From Treponema sp. (lineage in GTDB: Bacteria > Spirochaetota > Spirochaetia > Treponematales > Treponemataceae), in the NCBI GenBank assembly GCA_017645785.1, contig JAGCNW010000014.1, positions 1 to 64,000 on the forward strand: a DNA stretch of 64,000 bases, written 5' to 3'. The notes beneath the pieces are model-generated. The model saw only the letters and a list, made by a program, of their open reading frames with translations. It was not told where the DNA came from and did not search any database. Of the stretch, positions 1-8,733 are shown one piece after another (positions within the stretch are counted from its first letter, which is position 1; each line of letters opens with the position of its first letter). The position numbers were made by a program, and so were the translations under genes.

Positions 1-23
1 AATCAATCAATCAATCAATCAAT
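1..23. repeat. AATC tetranucleotide repeat (cut by window edge)
   Basis: The window opens with nearly six perfect copies of AATC. The true length is unknown because the tract runs off the edge. Tetranucleotide tracts can slip during replication, but no reading frame or promoter seen here depends on it. Confidence 0.8.
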
Positions 24-54
24 AGAAGAATAGTCTTTAAAACCTTAAAACACA

Positions 55-105
55 GCCCGCGAAACAAGGACGCTTTTGTCCCTGCGACGCGGGCTTTTTG
101 TTTTT
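55..105 (+). terminator. Rho-independent terminator of an upstream gene
   Basis: GCCCGCG (55-61) pairs with CGCGGGC (88-94). An inner AGGAC/GTCCT helix extends the hairpin, and T5-G-T5 follows. It probably ends a gene lying before the window and insulates the lipoprotein gene at 138. Confidence 0.8.
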
Positions 106-137
106 ATAAAAAATCCATTCAAATCGGAGGTAGAAAA

Positions 138-2468
138 ATGAAAAAGACATTTAAGATTGCCGCGCTTGTCTTGCTCGCGTCGTTCGCTTTTGCGCTCGCT
201 GGCTGCAGCAATTCTTCTGGCGGCGGAGCGCCTTTGGCGGCGTTTGGAGCGGGTGGCGGAAACGGAACCGGCGGCGACAACAATGGCGGCGGAAGCGGAA
301 CTGGCGGCGACAACACTGGCAGCGGACAAAGCCAGCAAAACACGACAGAAACAAAATGGACAATCAGCGGAACTGAATACACCGTAAAAGACGGCAAAGT
401 GACCGTCACGCAAAACGGAACAAAAACCGAAGTTGGAACGGTTGACAGTTCCGGCGTAGTCACCATCACCCAAGGCGGCCAGACAATAACTGTCCAAGCG
501 CAAGGAGCGGGAACTTCCAACGTGACCGTGACAATCGCGACGACGACCACAGACGCGAACGGCGCCTCCACCACGACTACAAAAACTTATTCCGGCGACC
601 TGACAGGCGGAACGCTCGTCAACACGGAAGACGCCAACGACACTATCACTATTGCAAAAGTCGAAACGACAACTGGCGGCGGAAACGGAGGCAATGCGGC
701 AACTTACACAATCACGATTGCCCAGGGCATAGAGCACGGAACGGTAAGCGCGGACAAGACAAGCGCCGCACAAGGAGACACTGTTACCCTTACGGCGACA
801 CCGCAAGACGGATACCAGCTTGGCGCTTGGAGCGTTACGGATTCCGACGGCGCGGCCGTTACGGTTGAAGGCGGCGCTTTTGTCATGCCCGCAAAAAATG
901 TCACGGTTAGCGCGACATTTACGCAGCTTGCGGCAAACACGTATTCAATCAGCGTTCATAACGGAACGGCAAAGAACGCAGATGGAAAGGTTATAACAAG
1001 CGCCAGCGAAGGAAGCATAATCACCATAATCGCAAACGTTCCAGCTGGCAAAGTATTTTACAAGTGGTTGTGTGGAGATGAGATAGCTTTTGACAGAACA
1101 GCTTCACCAGTGACTTTTGTCATGCCTGCATTTGATGTGGGTATGAATGCGTCTACCAAATGGATAGACTACACCGTAACATACGCGGACGGCGTTGACA
1201 GCGCTGTAATCGCAGTTCCAACAGATTCAACCGCATACCGCAAGGGCGACACTGTCACGGTCAAGTTTGACGGAGTCGGAACTCGCGACGGCTACACATT
1301 TGCCGGCTGGACTGATGGAACGACGACCTACACAAGCGCGGGAACAAAAACCTTTACGATGGGAACGGCTAATGTCACGCTTACGGCTTTGTGGGATACA
1401 GCAATAACACAGTACACCTTCCACGATACGCCGGAAGTCTTGCCCGCAGGAACAGACGGATCGAACGGAACTGGCTCAACCTATGTTTACTTTGGCGACT
1501 ATCCGCAGGATGTTTTGAGCAAAAAACTTGAAGCCAAGCTTATTTTTGACGAAAGCCGCGCCATTACTAGAGGCAGCCTTACTTACATTCCCGCAAGCGA
1601 TGGAAACTATTACGTGCGTATTTGCGCGCAGACACCTTATAGCGGCAGTTATTGTCCCAAATATGTAGATGGAACTTACACAGAAAATAATTCATGGCGT
1701 TACTTTAAGGTTATGCCCATAAAGTGGCGTGTCCTTACAGACAGTTATGACGTTGACGGAACAAGCGGAAGTAAAAAAGGCCAGCTTCTGGTTGCAGAAT
1801 CTATACTTGACGCAAATGTACCATTCTACGTTGATACCATCTGGAGAGATCGAAACAAGGATCAGCCCAGTAATTACGAATCCAGCCAGATAAGAGCGTT
1901 CTTAAACGGTCTGTCTTTTTACAACGGATTCGATACGTCTTACAAATCGATACTTAATACAAACTATTCTTCCAAAGGCTTTTTGCAGACAGCATTCGGT
2001 ACATCGGCAATCAGCAAAATAATCACAACCCATGTTGACAATTCAGCAGCCCAGAAATTAGGGACTAGCGAAGGTAACCAAGGTCAGGATAACGGCGGCA
2101 TTTGTAATGACACTGATGACAAAATATTCCTTTTAAGTTCGCGCGAATGGACTAACAGTGCTTATAGCTTTGGAGATTTTTCTGCTCGCGTCACAACTGT
2201 ATCCGAGCGCAACAACCGCCAGCGCTATCCTACTGATTTTGCATATGCGCGTTATGCCGGTTTCCGACCAAGTTATCCCGGCGACCATTACACTCGTACG
2301 CCTACGTATAGGTATAATGGCGGACAGATAAATTATTGCTTTGTTGATAAAGTTCTTTATGACGGAAGAGTGTATACCGTAGCTGATATCAATAATCCTG
2401 ATACTGACACAAGTACCAGTGGCAGAGATACTGGTATTGTGCCCGCGCTTTGCATACCTGTGCGATAG
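138..2468 (+). CDS. Large surface lipoprotein with InlB-like repeats and a DUF6273-type C-terminus
   Basis: The start is an ATG preceded by GGAGG. The signal peptide ends in lipobox LAGC, so Cys23 is the predicted lipidated residue. A Gly/Asn/Ser-rich linker follows (about 28-65), then a Thr-rich region. Three modules resembling InlB B-repeats / Listeria-Bacteroides repeats come next, at about 190-263, 270-340 and 345-420; each has GD-V-T cores and the last has the GYTFAGW signature. The C-terminal third begins near YVYFGDYPQ, contains W-R-V-L and SREW motifs, and ends in ALCIPV. That pattern matches the DUF6273 domain often found in Treponema lipoproteins. The protein is probably anchored in the outer membrane and exposed for binding or adhesion; no catalytic residues are recognised. 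It appears to be a single-gene unit, with its own terminator at 2537. Confidence 0.8.
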   Translation: MKKTFKIAALVLLASFAFALAGCSNSSGGGAPLAAFGAGGGNGTGGDNNGGGSGTGGDNTGSGQSQQNTTETKWTISGTEYTVKDGKVTVTQNGTKTEVGTVDSSGVVTITQGGQTITVQAQGAGTSNVTVTIATTTTDANGASTTTTKTYSGDLTGGTLVNTEDANDTITIAKVETTTGGGNGGNAATYTITIAQGIEHGTVSADKTSAAQGDTVTLTATPQDGYQLGAWSVTDSDGAAVTVEGGAFVMPAKNVTVSATFTQLAANTYSISVHNGTAKNADGKVITSASEGSIITIIANVPAGKVFYKWLCGDEIAFDRTASPVTFVMPAFDVGMNASTKWIDYTVTYADGVDSAVIAVPTDSTAYRKGDTVTVKFDGVGTRDGYTFAGWTDGTTTYTSAGTKTFTMGTANVTLTALWDTAITQYTFHDTPEVLPAGTDGSNGTGSTYVYFGDYPQDVLSKKLEAKLIFDESRAITRGSLTYIPASDGNYYVRICAQTPYSGSYCPKYVDGTYTENNSWRYFKVMPIKWRVLTDSYDVDGTSGSKKGQLLVAESILDANVPFYVDTIWRDRNKDQPSNYESSQIRAFLNGLSFYNGFDTSYKSILNTNYSSKGFLQTAFGTSAISKIITTHVDNSAAQKLGTSEGNQGQDNGGICNDTDDKIFLLSSREWTNSAYSFGDFSARVTTVSERNNRQRYPTDFAYARYAGFRPSYPGDHYTRTPTYRYNGGQINYCFVDKVLYDGRVYTVADINNPDTDTSTSGRDTGIVPALCIPVR
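261..326 (+). repeat. 33-nt coding repeat, two copies (GTGGDN linker)
   Basis: Two adjacent 33-nt units encode NGTGGDNNGGG and SGTGGDNTGSG, residues 42-63 of the lipoprotein. They form a flexible linker behind the lipid anchor. Such in-frame units can change in number without breaking the frame. Confidence 0.75.
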
Positions 2469-2475
2469 CGCCCGC

Positions 2476-2536
2476 AAGGACGCGGTGAAACGGCTCGAAA
2501 CAACAGTTAAGGTCTTGCGTTCACAAACACGAGCCG
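2476..2536 (+). other. Structured 61-nt element, copy A (3' UTR)
   Basis: The element begins 8 nt after the lipoprotein stop codon. It starts with AAGGACGCGGTGAAA, then CGGCTCG (2491-2497) pairs with CGAGCCG (2530-2536) around a 32-nt loop. The loop opens AAACAAC and closes AAACA. A second copy lies on the minus strand at 25949-26009 with the same lengths, and one stem pair differs by a compensatory change (G-C here, C-G there). The terminator starts at the next base. It is probably a 3' RNA element or a mobile palindromic repeat. Confidence 0.65.
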
Positions 2537-2571
2537 ACGGCTTCCTCCATCGCGAGGAGGCCGTTTTTTTT
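2537..2571 (+). terminator. Rho-independent terminator after the lipoprotein gene
   Basis: An 11-bp stem, ACGGCTTCCTC (2537-2547) with GAGGAGGCCGT (2554-2564), has a six-base loop and one G-T pair. It runs into eight T residues. It touches the end of the convergent ATPase gene. Confidence 0.9.
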
Positions 2572-3892
2572 ACAAGAACATCGCCATGTAAAAGGGAATG
2601 AATGTCACGCCTTCTTCGCGTTTCAAGTCTTTGGCGCAAATCACATAGCGGTCAAAAACATGCTTTGAGTATTTTTTGCAGAACACGTCAAGCGAGCGGT
2701 GGTTTTTGTAAGTCGAAGACTTTACTTCTATTGGAATTATCTTTTTTCCAAAAGAAAGCATAAAGTCAATTTCGTGGTGGTCAAAGTTGTGAAAGCACAA
2801 ATCGTAGCCATTGGCGCGCAGCGTTTGGGCGATTGCGTTTTCAAATACCATTCCAAGGTTTATGCTTATCTTGTCAACGATTAGCTGCTTGTAGATTGAC
2901 TCTTGAATCGGGAGCTTTGAGTTCATGAAAATTTGTGTGACAAGAAGTCCTGTGTCGCCCATAAAGATTTTTTGGCTCGCTATGTCCTTGCTCAAGTTGA
3001 ACGCGATGTTAGGGTCGGAACAGTTGTTGGCGATATTCACAATCATAGAATCTTTTATGGCTTCAAAGGAACTGTAGGCGCGCGACACACGCGCATTTTT
3101 TCCAAGCGCGGTGGCCTTGAAAAGCCTTGAATGGGATGACAGTTCCGATGGAAGGGCGTCAAAAATCAATGAAGTGGAAAGTTTGTAAGTCGCGTCAAGT
3201 TTTTTTAGGTCGTTGTGATACAGCGTTATTATGTCGCGCTTGACTTCGTCCACTCGCGAATAGTCGTTTGATTCCAACAGTTCGTTTACGGCCTGCGGCA
3301 TTCCTCCAACCGCCATATAAAGGCGAAAGTCTTTTAACAGCTTTCGATGAACTGCGTCGCCCAAGGGCTTTTTTTGCAAAAAATTTTCCCTAATCAAATC
3401 AATGGTGACTTCGTCGCCTTTGGCCCATAGAAATTCCTCAAAGTCCATAGGGAACATGTCGATGCATTTTTCTTCGCTTGGCAAAAGAATTTTTTCCACA
3501 TTCTGCCTTATCGTTATCAACGAGCCTGTTTCGATATAATGAAAGCGGCCGTCCTCCACAAATTGCTTGATTGATTGCCGCGCCAATGGGAACAGTTGTA
3601 TTTCGTCAAATATTATTAGGCTTTTATGCGGAACTAGTTTTTTTCCGTAAATCAGCGATATGGTTCTAAAAAAAGAGTCAAGGTCGGCCAAGTCCTCGAA
3701 CAGGCTTTTGACCTTTGACATGTCTTTTTGAAAGTTTATAAGGATGTATGATTCGTATTCGTGTTTTGCAAATTCCTCGACAATGGTGGACTTTCCGATG
3801 CGCCGAGCCCCTTGAACAAGCAGAGCGCGCTTGTCGGCCCAGTCTTCTTTCCAACGCAAGAATTCTTTATAAATCTTCCTCTTAAAAGCCAT
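2570..3892 (-). CDS. AAA ATPase of the AAA_14/DUF4143 family
   Basis: A 440-residue P-loop protein. The Walker A is GARRIGKST near the N-terminus and the Walker B is LIIFDEIQL. The C-terminal half has the EIDFML...IPIEVKSS signature, a PD-(D/E)XK-like core typical of DUF4143 proteins. These ATPases are common in anaerobe genomes and their job is poorly known. I chose the ATG at 3892 (MAFKRK); a TTG 14 codons upstream would extend into the tandem repeat. A -10 box lies only 6 nt before this ATG, so the mRNA may be leaderless. It stands alone, convergent with the lipoprotein gene and divergent from the SulP gene. The family call is strong; the function is unassigned. Confidence 0.85.
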   Translation of the reverse strand: MAFKRKIYKEFLRWKEDWADKRALLVQGARRIGKSTIVEEFAKHEYESYILINFQKDMSKVKSLFEDLADLDSFFRTISLIYGKKLVPHKSLIIFDEIQLFPLARQSIKQFVEDGRFHYIETGSLITIRQNVEKILLPSEEKCIDMFPMDFEEFLWAKGDEVTIDLIRENFLQKKPLGDAVHRKLLKDFRLYMAVGGMPQAVNELLESNDYSRVDEVKRDIITLYHNDLKKLDATYKLSTSLIFDALPSELSSHSRLFKATALGKNARVSRAYSSFEAIKDSMIVNIANNCSDPNIAFNLSKDIASQKIFMGDTGLLVTQIFMNSKLPIQESIYKQLIVDKISINLGMVFENAIAQTLRANGYDLCFHNFDHHEIDFMLSFGKKIIPIEVKSSTYKNHRSLDVFCKKYSKHVFDRYVICAKDLKREEGVTFIPFYMAMFL

Positions 3893-3898
3893 GCTCTC

Positions 3899-3928
3899 AT
3901 TATATGCACAAATATTAAGGTTTGTAAA
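3899..3928 (-). promoter_or_regulatory. Promoter of the ATPase gene
   Basis: On the minus strand, TTTACA (3923-3928) and TATAAT (3899-3904) are 18 nt apart. The -35 box lies inside the first 33-bp repeat unit. The -10 box ends 6 nt before the ATG. Confidence 0.7.
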
Positions 3929-4027
3929 TAGCAATTTTGCACAAATTGTAAGGTTTATAAATAGAGGTTTTCCACAAATATTAAGGTTTATAAACGCTAA
4001 ATTTGCGCAAATTCTATAAATTCAGCG
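3906..4027. repeat. 33-bp tandem repeat, about 3.7 units, in a divergent promoter region
   Basis: Units begin at 3906, 3939, 3972 and 4005, exactly 33 bp apart. The core is CACAAATATTAAGGTTTATA; the fourth unit is shorter and more diverged. Each full unit carries TTTATA or TTTACA on the minus strand. The units stack between the ATPase promoter and the SulP promoter. They read as an operator array, or as a duplicated promoter segment. Confidence 0.85.
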
Positions 4028-4043
4028 TTTTTCCCAACCCTAA

Positions 4044-4072
4044 TTGTATTTTTCTTTTCTTTGCGGTATCAT
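4044..4072 (+). promoter_or_regulatory. Promoter of the SulP gene
   Basis: TTGTAT (4044-4049), 17 nt, TATCAT (4067-4072). The ATG follows after 8 nt and there is no Shine-Dalgarno sequence, so the transcript would be almost leaderless. Confidence 0.6.
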
Positions 4073-4080
4073 AGCGCATT

Positions 4081-5760
4081 ATGTTAAAACCAGAGCTTTT
4101 TTCTAGCCTTAAAAATTATTCAGCAAAAACATTCGCCTCCGACGCGCTCGCTGGCGTCATCGTCGGAATCGTCGCGCTTCCTTTGGCCATAGCCTTTGCC
4201 ATCGCGAGCGGCGTTCCTCCAGAGGCCGGCCTTTTTACCGCGATTGTCGCGGGCTTTTTTATCAGTGCTTTTGGCGGAAGCAAGGTGCAAATCGGAGGCC
4301 CGACTGGCGCCTTTGCCGTGATTGTCTATGGAGTCGTGGCGCAGTTTGGAATCGAAGGCCTTGCGACGGCTACGATCATGGCCGGCGTTCTTTTGATTTT
4401 GCTCGGCGCCTTTAAGATGGGCGGCCTTGTAAAATTCATTCCATACACAATCGTGACGGGCTTTACCGCCGGCATCGCGGTGACGATTTTCGCGGGTCAA
4501 ATCGGAGACTTTTTTGGCTTGTCGATTACAACGTTCCCAGAAGGCTTTGACAAAATGCCCGGCGACTTTGTTGGAAAGATTGAGACTTACTGCCTTAACA
4601 TCGGCCAGGTCAACTGGTTCTCGTTCGCGCTCGCTGCTGTAAGCTTGGCGCTGATTTTTTTGTGGCCGCGCGTCACAAAAAGAATTCCAGGCTCGCTTAT
4701 CGTAATCATTTTGGCCACGCTCGCCTCTGTCATCGCGCGCGAAAAGTTTGGCCTTGTAACCGACACGATCGGAAGCCGCTACGGCTCGATTCCGTCTTCG
4801 CTTCCGCTTCCAAAATTGCCGGACTTGCGCTTGTCTTCTATCCGGGCGCTTTTTCCGACAGCGGTTTCAATCGCTGTTCTCGCCGCCATTGAGTCTCTGC
4901 TTAGCGCGGTCGTCGCCGACGGCATGATCGGAAGCAAGCATGACTCCAACATGGAGCTTATCGGACAGGGAATCGCGAACATCGCAAGCCCTCTCTTTGG
5001 AGGAATCCCCGCGACAGGCGCGATCGCGCGCACGGCCACCAACATCAAAAACGGCGCCAAGACTCCTGTGGCTGGAATCGTTCACGCGCTTACGCTCTTG
5101 TTGATTTTGATTTTCTTGGGAAGGTTCGCCGTCTACATTCCGATGGCTGCCTTGAGCGCGGTCTTGATAAACGTCGCTTGGAACATGGCGGGCTTTGGAA
5201 GCATCCGCGCCTTGGTCAAGGGCCAGAAGAGCGACTCATTTGTTTTTGTCGCGACCTTCTTGATAACAGTTTTCATCGACCTTACCGTGGCGATTGAAGT
5301 TGGCCTTGGACTTGCCGCCTTCTTCTTCATCAAAAAGATGTGCGACCTTTCAAACGTTCAGGCCAAGCGCGAAAACTTGACCGAAGGCATAAGCGGCTCG
5401 TCCGAAAACCAAGAGACCTTGGACATTCCCAAGGGCGCGATGGTTTACGAAATCGACGGCCCGCTCTTTTTTGGAACCGTGCGCAAATTTGACGTGGCCG
5501 TAGAAAAGGCCGAAGTCAGCTACAAGGTTTTGGTTTTGCGAATGCGCAACACTATTTACTTGGACGCCGGCGGAATCCGCGCCTTGGAGCAGGCCAAGCA
5601 AGCCTGCGACCGCCGCGGCGTCACGATCGTCCTTTCGGGCATCCACACCCAGCCCTACATGCTCTGCGAAAAAACCGGTATGCTTTCCAAACTTGGAAAA
5701 GAAAACGTCTGCGCCAACATCGACCTCGCGCTCGCGCGAGCCAGGGAACTTTTAAAGTAG
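4081..5760 (+). CDS. SulP-family inorganic anion transporter with STAS domain
   Basis: 559 residues, the usual SulP length. The N-terminal two thirds (about 20-400) is a run of hydrophobic helices. It includes the family motif around GGPTGAFAV and the segment IASPLFGGIPATGAIARTA. A cytoplasmic STAS domain follows (about 445-555) with VLVLRMRNTIYLDAGGIRAL. Family members move sulfate, bicarbonate or other anions, by proton or sodium coupling or by exchange; the substrate cannot be read from sequence. A kinase-fold gene starts 15 nt after its stop and is probably co-transcribed. Confidence 0.92.
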   Translation: MLKPELFSSLKNYSAKTFASDALAGVIVGIVALPLAIAFAIASGVPPEAGLFTAIVAGFFISAFGGSKVQIGGPTGAFAVIVYGVVAQFGIEGLATATIMAGVLLILLGAFKMGGLVKFIPYTIVTGFTAGIAVTIFAGQIGDFFGLSITTFPEGFDKMPGDFVGKIETYCLNIGQVNWFSFALAAVSLALIFLWPRVTKRIPGSLIVIILATLASVIAREKFGLVTDTIGSRYGSIPSSLPLPKLPDLRLSSIRALFPTAVSIAVLAAIESLLSAVVADGMIGSKHDSNMELIGQGIANIASPLFGGIPATGAIARTATNIKNGAKTPVAGIVHALTLLLILIFLGRFAVYIPMAALSAVLINVAWNMAGFGSIRALVKGQKSDSFVFVATFLITVFIDLTVAIEVGLGLAAFFFIKKMCDLSNVQAKRENLTEGISGSSENQETLDIPKGAMVYEIDGPLFFGTVRKFDVAVEKAEVSYKVLVLRMRNTIYLDAGGIRALEQAKQACDRRGVTIVLSGIHTQPYMLCEKTGMLSKLGKENVCANIDLALARARELLK

Positions 5761-5775
5761 GAACGGCTGGACTAA

Positions 5776-6486
5776 ATGAATTTTGACGGCAGTCAAAAAC
5801 TGATAGGAAAAGGCGCCCAAGCGGAAGTCTTTTTGTATCAGGGATTCGCTTACAAAGTTTACAAAGCCTCGTATCCCGCAAAATGGATCGCTTTTGAAAA
5901 GCGCCAGCAGCGGGCCGTTAACGCGGCCGGTCTTTGCCCGGTAAAGTATTACGACACCGACGATCCCCACATAATCAAAATGGATTTGGTCAAAGGCGGC
6001 CAGTTGGAAAAGTCCGTTCTAAAAAATCCGGAACAGGGCTTCGCTCTCCTTGCGCGGGCCTTTCGTTTTGTTCACGCCGCTAACGCCGAAGGAACGGACA
6101 TTCCGCTGCTAATTGATACCGCTTCCCTTGCGCTCACCGACAAAGAAAAATCGGAAGCCCTTCCGATAATCGAGCGCCTTTGCAAAAAATACAAAAGCGT
6201 CGTCTGCCATTTGGACATGCACTTTTTGAACGTAATGATCCCCGACGGCGCCGACCTTGTCGCCGACAAAATCGATTTTACAATCATCGACTGGATGAAC
6301 GCGCGCCTCGCCCCGCCTGTTTTTGACTACGCCCGCACCTACGTTATTTTTGAAGAGTTTTTTAAAGAGGCCGTGGACTTTTACAAAGCCTCTGTCTGGC
6401 CTGACATTGAGGCTCTTGGAATTTCTGAAGACGATTTCTTTGACGCAGTGCAGGTTTGCGCGATCTTGCGTAGCAAGGAGAAGTAG
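5776..6486 (+). CDS. Protein-kinase-like (APH-type) phosphotransferase
   Basis: 236 residues with the small-molecule-kinase form of the PKL fold. The glycine loop is IGKGAQAEVF and a Lys sits in YKVYKA. The catalytic loop is HLDMHFLNV (H-x-D-x4-N) and the metal motif is IIDWMNA, where DW replaces DFG. It resembles aminoglycoside/choline-kinase-type enzymes but is short and lacks any feature that tells the substrate. Its 15-nt spacing from the SulP gene suggests one operon. It may phosphorylate a metabolite or, less likely, a protein. Confidence 0.75.
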   Translation: MNFDGSQKLIGKGAQAEVFLYQGFAYKVYKASYPAKWIAFEKRQQRAVNAAGLCPVKYYDTDDPHIIKMDLVKGGQLEKSVLKNPEQGFALLARAFRFVHAANAEGTDIPLLIDTASLALTDKEKSEALPIIERLCKKYKSVVCHLDMHFLNVMIPDGADLVADKIDFTIIDWMNARLAPPVFDYARTYVIFEEFFKEAVDFYKASVWPDIEALGISEDDFFDAVQVCAILRSKEK

Positions 6487-6495
6487 GGGTTTTCT

Positions 6496-7398
6496 TCACC
6501 CCACAACGATATCCTCCAGCGGCAACTTGTTCCAGGCAAAAATGGCCGCCGCCTCTTGCAAGTCCATCGCCTTGTCGGTGGGAGATATGCCGCATAAAAA
6601 CATAAGCTTTCCGATGATTTCTTGGGGCGAAAAGCGCGTTCGCAAATAGCCCATGTCCAAATCTTTGTCGCGCTTGGAAAGGCGGCGGCCTTCCTTGTCA
6701 ACCAATAGCGGAAAGTGCAGGAACTGCGGCTTTTGCAAGCCCAGCGCTTCGTACAAAAACAATTGCTGGTGGGTCGAGGCAAGCAGGTCTCGTCCGCGCG
6801 CGACTTGGTTCACGCCCATAAGCGCGTCGTCAACGGTCACCGCAAGCTGGTACGAAAAATTTCCATCGGCGCGGCGAATGATAAAGTCGCCTGCGTCGCT
6901 CGCGAGGTTTAGTTTTTGCGGGCCGTAGTGGCCGTCAACAAAAACTGATTCGCGGTCGGGAAGACGGATCCTTTTTGCGGGATCGCGTTCCTTTAAAAGC
7001 CGCTCGCGGTCGGCGGGCGAAAGGTTTCGGCAAGTTCCTGCGTAGATTGGAGTTCCGTCGTTTGCGTGCGGAGCGGAAGAGGCCAATAAGTCCGCGCGCC
7101 GGCAAAAGCAGTCGTAGACAAGGCCGCGCTCTTCCAGCGCGTGAAAATATTTTTGGTAAATTTCGTCGCGCTCGGATTGGAAGACAGGCCCATCATCCCA
7201 TTTTAAGCCCAGCCATAAAAGGTCGTCCATCAATTGGTCGGCGTACTCGCGCTTGCAACGCTGGCGGTCAAGGTCTTCGATTCGCAAAAGCCATAAGCCG
7301 CCGTCTTTTTTTGCGGACAGCCAAGAGATGAGCGCGGCGTAAATGTTTCCCAAGTGCATTCTTCCGCTGGGCGACGGAGCGAATCTTCCTTTTGTCAT
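6496..7398 (-). CDS. gluQ: Glutamyl-Q tRNA(Asp) synthetase
   Basis: A 300-residue truncated class I synthetase, the length expected for GluQ-RS (YadB). It attaches glutamate to queuosine at the wobble base of tRNA(Asp). The class I signature is RFAPSPSGRMHLGN and the KMSKS-like motif is RRLSKRD. A zinc site of the C-x-C...Y-x3-C type is visible (CFCRRADL ... YAGTCR). There is no anticodon-binding domain, which separates it from GltX. It is convergent with the kinase gene, with 9 nt between. Confidence 0.93.
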   Translation of the reverse strand: MTKGRFAPSPSGRMHLGNIYAALISWLSAKKDGGLWLLRIEDLDRQRCKREYADQLMDDLLWLGLKWDDGPVFQSERDEIYQKYFHALEERGLVYDCFCRRADLLASSAPHANDGTPIYAGTCRNLSPADRERLLKERDPAKRIRLPDRESVFVDGHYGPQKLNLASDAGDFIIRRADGNFSYQLAVTVDDALMGVNQVARGRDLLASTHQQLFLYEALGLQKPQFLHFPLLVDKEGRRLSKRDKDLDMGYLRTRFSPQEIIGKLMFLCGISPTDKAMDLQEAAAIFAWNKLPLEDIVVG

Positions 7399-7435
7399 GC
7401 GCTTAGTCTAGCGCTTTTTGTCGCCCGCGTTAAGT

Positions 7436-7882
7436 CTAAAACTTAACCAACGGAATCTCTATCGTCAACGCTTCCGTTCCGGCGGGAATGGCGACTTTGT
7501 GCTTTTTGAAATTTCCGGGCGGGCCTTTTCCGTCGTAGTTGGAAAAGCCGAAGGGCTCTTTGGGGATTCCCATAAAGCCCGCGTTAAGGTCGCCGTCGCC
7601 GTTTGTGTCGTGAAAAACGCAAAAGGCGCATTCGCCGCTTTCAAGGCTTAGTTCTATCGTTACGGACGGAACGCTTGCGGGGACGCGGACGGTTTGGACG
7701 GGCTTTCTCTTTTTAAAGCTTTCTTCGCTGTCGTGCGCGCTAAGGACGATTGTTCCGCTTTTTGTCGTTATGTTCGTAATCGTGATTTGGACGGAATGCT
7801 TTTGCGTCTGCGACCTAGGCGCGGCAAAGCAAAGCGCGCAGGCCAATAAAAGCGCCGTCGCCGCGACTATTTTTTTGTTCAT
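7436..7882 (-). CDS. Secreted DUF2141 protein
   Basis: 148 residues with a signal peptide ending near CFAAP, so probably periplasmic. The rest matches the DUF2141 pattern: HDTNGDGDLNAGFMGIPKEP followed by FGFSN and PPGNF. The D-T-N-G-D-G-D loop looks calcium-binding. The family's function is unknown. AAGGAG precedes the ATG. It may share a transcript with the gluQ gene downstream. Confidence 0.85.
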   Translation of the reverse strand: MNKKIVAATALLLACALCFAAPRSQTQKHSVQITITNITTKSGTIVLSAHDSEESFKKRKPVQTVRVPASVPSVTIELSLESGECAFCVFHDTNGDGDLNAGFMGIPKEPFGFSNYDGKGPPGNFKKHKVAIPAGTEALTIEIPLVKF

Positions 7883-7930
7883 AAAACTCTCCTTGGGTGC
7901 CGCGCCCCCGTTATGGTCTTGCCACGCCTT

Positions 7931-8725
7931 TTACTTTTGCATAGCCTTTTCGTACAAGTCGTAGCGGCACTGTTCCAGGACGCGCTTACCGATAAGGGTG
8001 ATCGCGCGCGCGGGGCAGTGGTTTACGCAACGATAGCAAAGAGTGCAGGAACCGGGCGCAAAGACGGCCTTGCCGTTTTGAATCGCGATTGACTTTGTGG
8101 GGCAGCCCGCAGCGCAGACACCGCAGCCGGAGCACTTTTCCGCGTCGATTTTTAGCTTTGACCGCAAGGCTTTTACTGTCGGGATGAACCACAAGCGCTG
8201 GCCAAAAAGTCCGGCAAGGTGGTTCCAAAAATATAGGCCGTCTTTTGGATAGCGACCGTTTTTGCTGGACTCAACCGCGCGCGCGATTTTTTGTTCGGTT
8301 TGCTTTATGGTCGCAAGGTTTTTTGCCATCGGTTTTTTGAGCATTGGAACGTCGCCAATCGCGTCGGGCATTCGTAGGTGAAGGCCTCCAAGAATTTTGG
8401 CGCCTTGCTTTTTTAAGAGCCTGGCTCCGACTCCCGCTCCGTCGCCGCTAAAAAGTCCCATCGTTACGATGACAAAAACTTTTTTGCCTTTGAACAAGGC
8501 TCCGTTTTGCGCGACAAAGTCTTTTACGATTTTAGGAACGTCGCTGTAATGGGTGGGGTAGGCTAACGCAACTTCGTTGGTTAAACCGATTTCGTCCGCC
8601 GCAGTTATGGTCAGTGAAGCCTCTTGGTAGCTTTCGATTGAGACGGCCTTTCCTCCTGTCGCGCCGGCAAAGAGTTCCGCGCAGCGCTTTGTGTTTCCGC
8701 TTCCGCTAAAATAAATTACGTTCAT
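7931..8725 (-). CDS. EFR1-type flavodoxin-ferredoxin fusion
   Basis: The N-terminal flavodoxin-like domain has the FMN loop YFSGSGNTKRCAEL and covers about 1-150. The C-terminal part carries two [4Fe-4S] motifs, CSGCGVCAAGCP and CTLCYRCVNHCP. It is a soluble electron carrier or reductase; the partner is unknown. I chose ATG 8725, which has GAGG 6 nt upstream. An ATG at 8737 overlaps the TetR stop as ATGA and would add four residues. It forms a two-gene operon with the TetR regulator, which probably controls it. Confidence 0.88.
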   Translation of the reverse strand: MNVIYFSGSGNTKRCAELFAGATGGKAVSIESYQEASLTITAADEIGLTNEVALAYPTHYSDVPKIVKDFVAQNGALFKGKKVFVIVTMGLFSGDGAGVGARLLKKQGAKILGGLHLRMPDAIGDVPMLKKPMAKNLATIKQTEQKIARAVESSKNGRYPKDGLYFWNHLAGLFGQRLWFIPTVKALRSKLKIDAEKCSGCGVCAAGCPTKSIAIQNGKAVFAPGSCTLCYRCVNHCPARAITLIGKRVLEQCRYDLYEKAMQK

Positions 8726-8733
8726 TTTATACC

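Noticed and set aside
55..105. First terminator as a third copy of the 61-nt element
   Set aside because: Only a 9-nt match (CAAGGACGC) is shared; the stem and loop differ.
45..806. A 253-residue open frame antisense to the lipoprotein gene
   Set aside because: It has low-complexity Ser/Arg/Cys composition and no ribosome site, and it lies opposite a clear lipoprotein gene. It is a by-product of the G+C-rich repeats.
3906..4027. The 33-bp array as a small CRISPR
   Set aside because: The whole 33-bp unit repeats with no unique spacers, and no cas genes are present.
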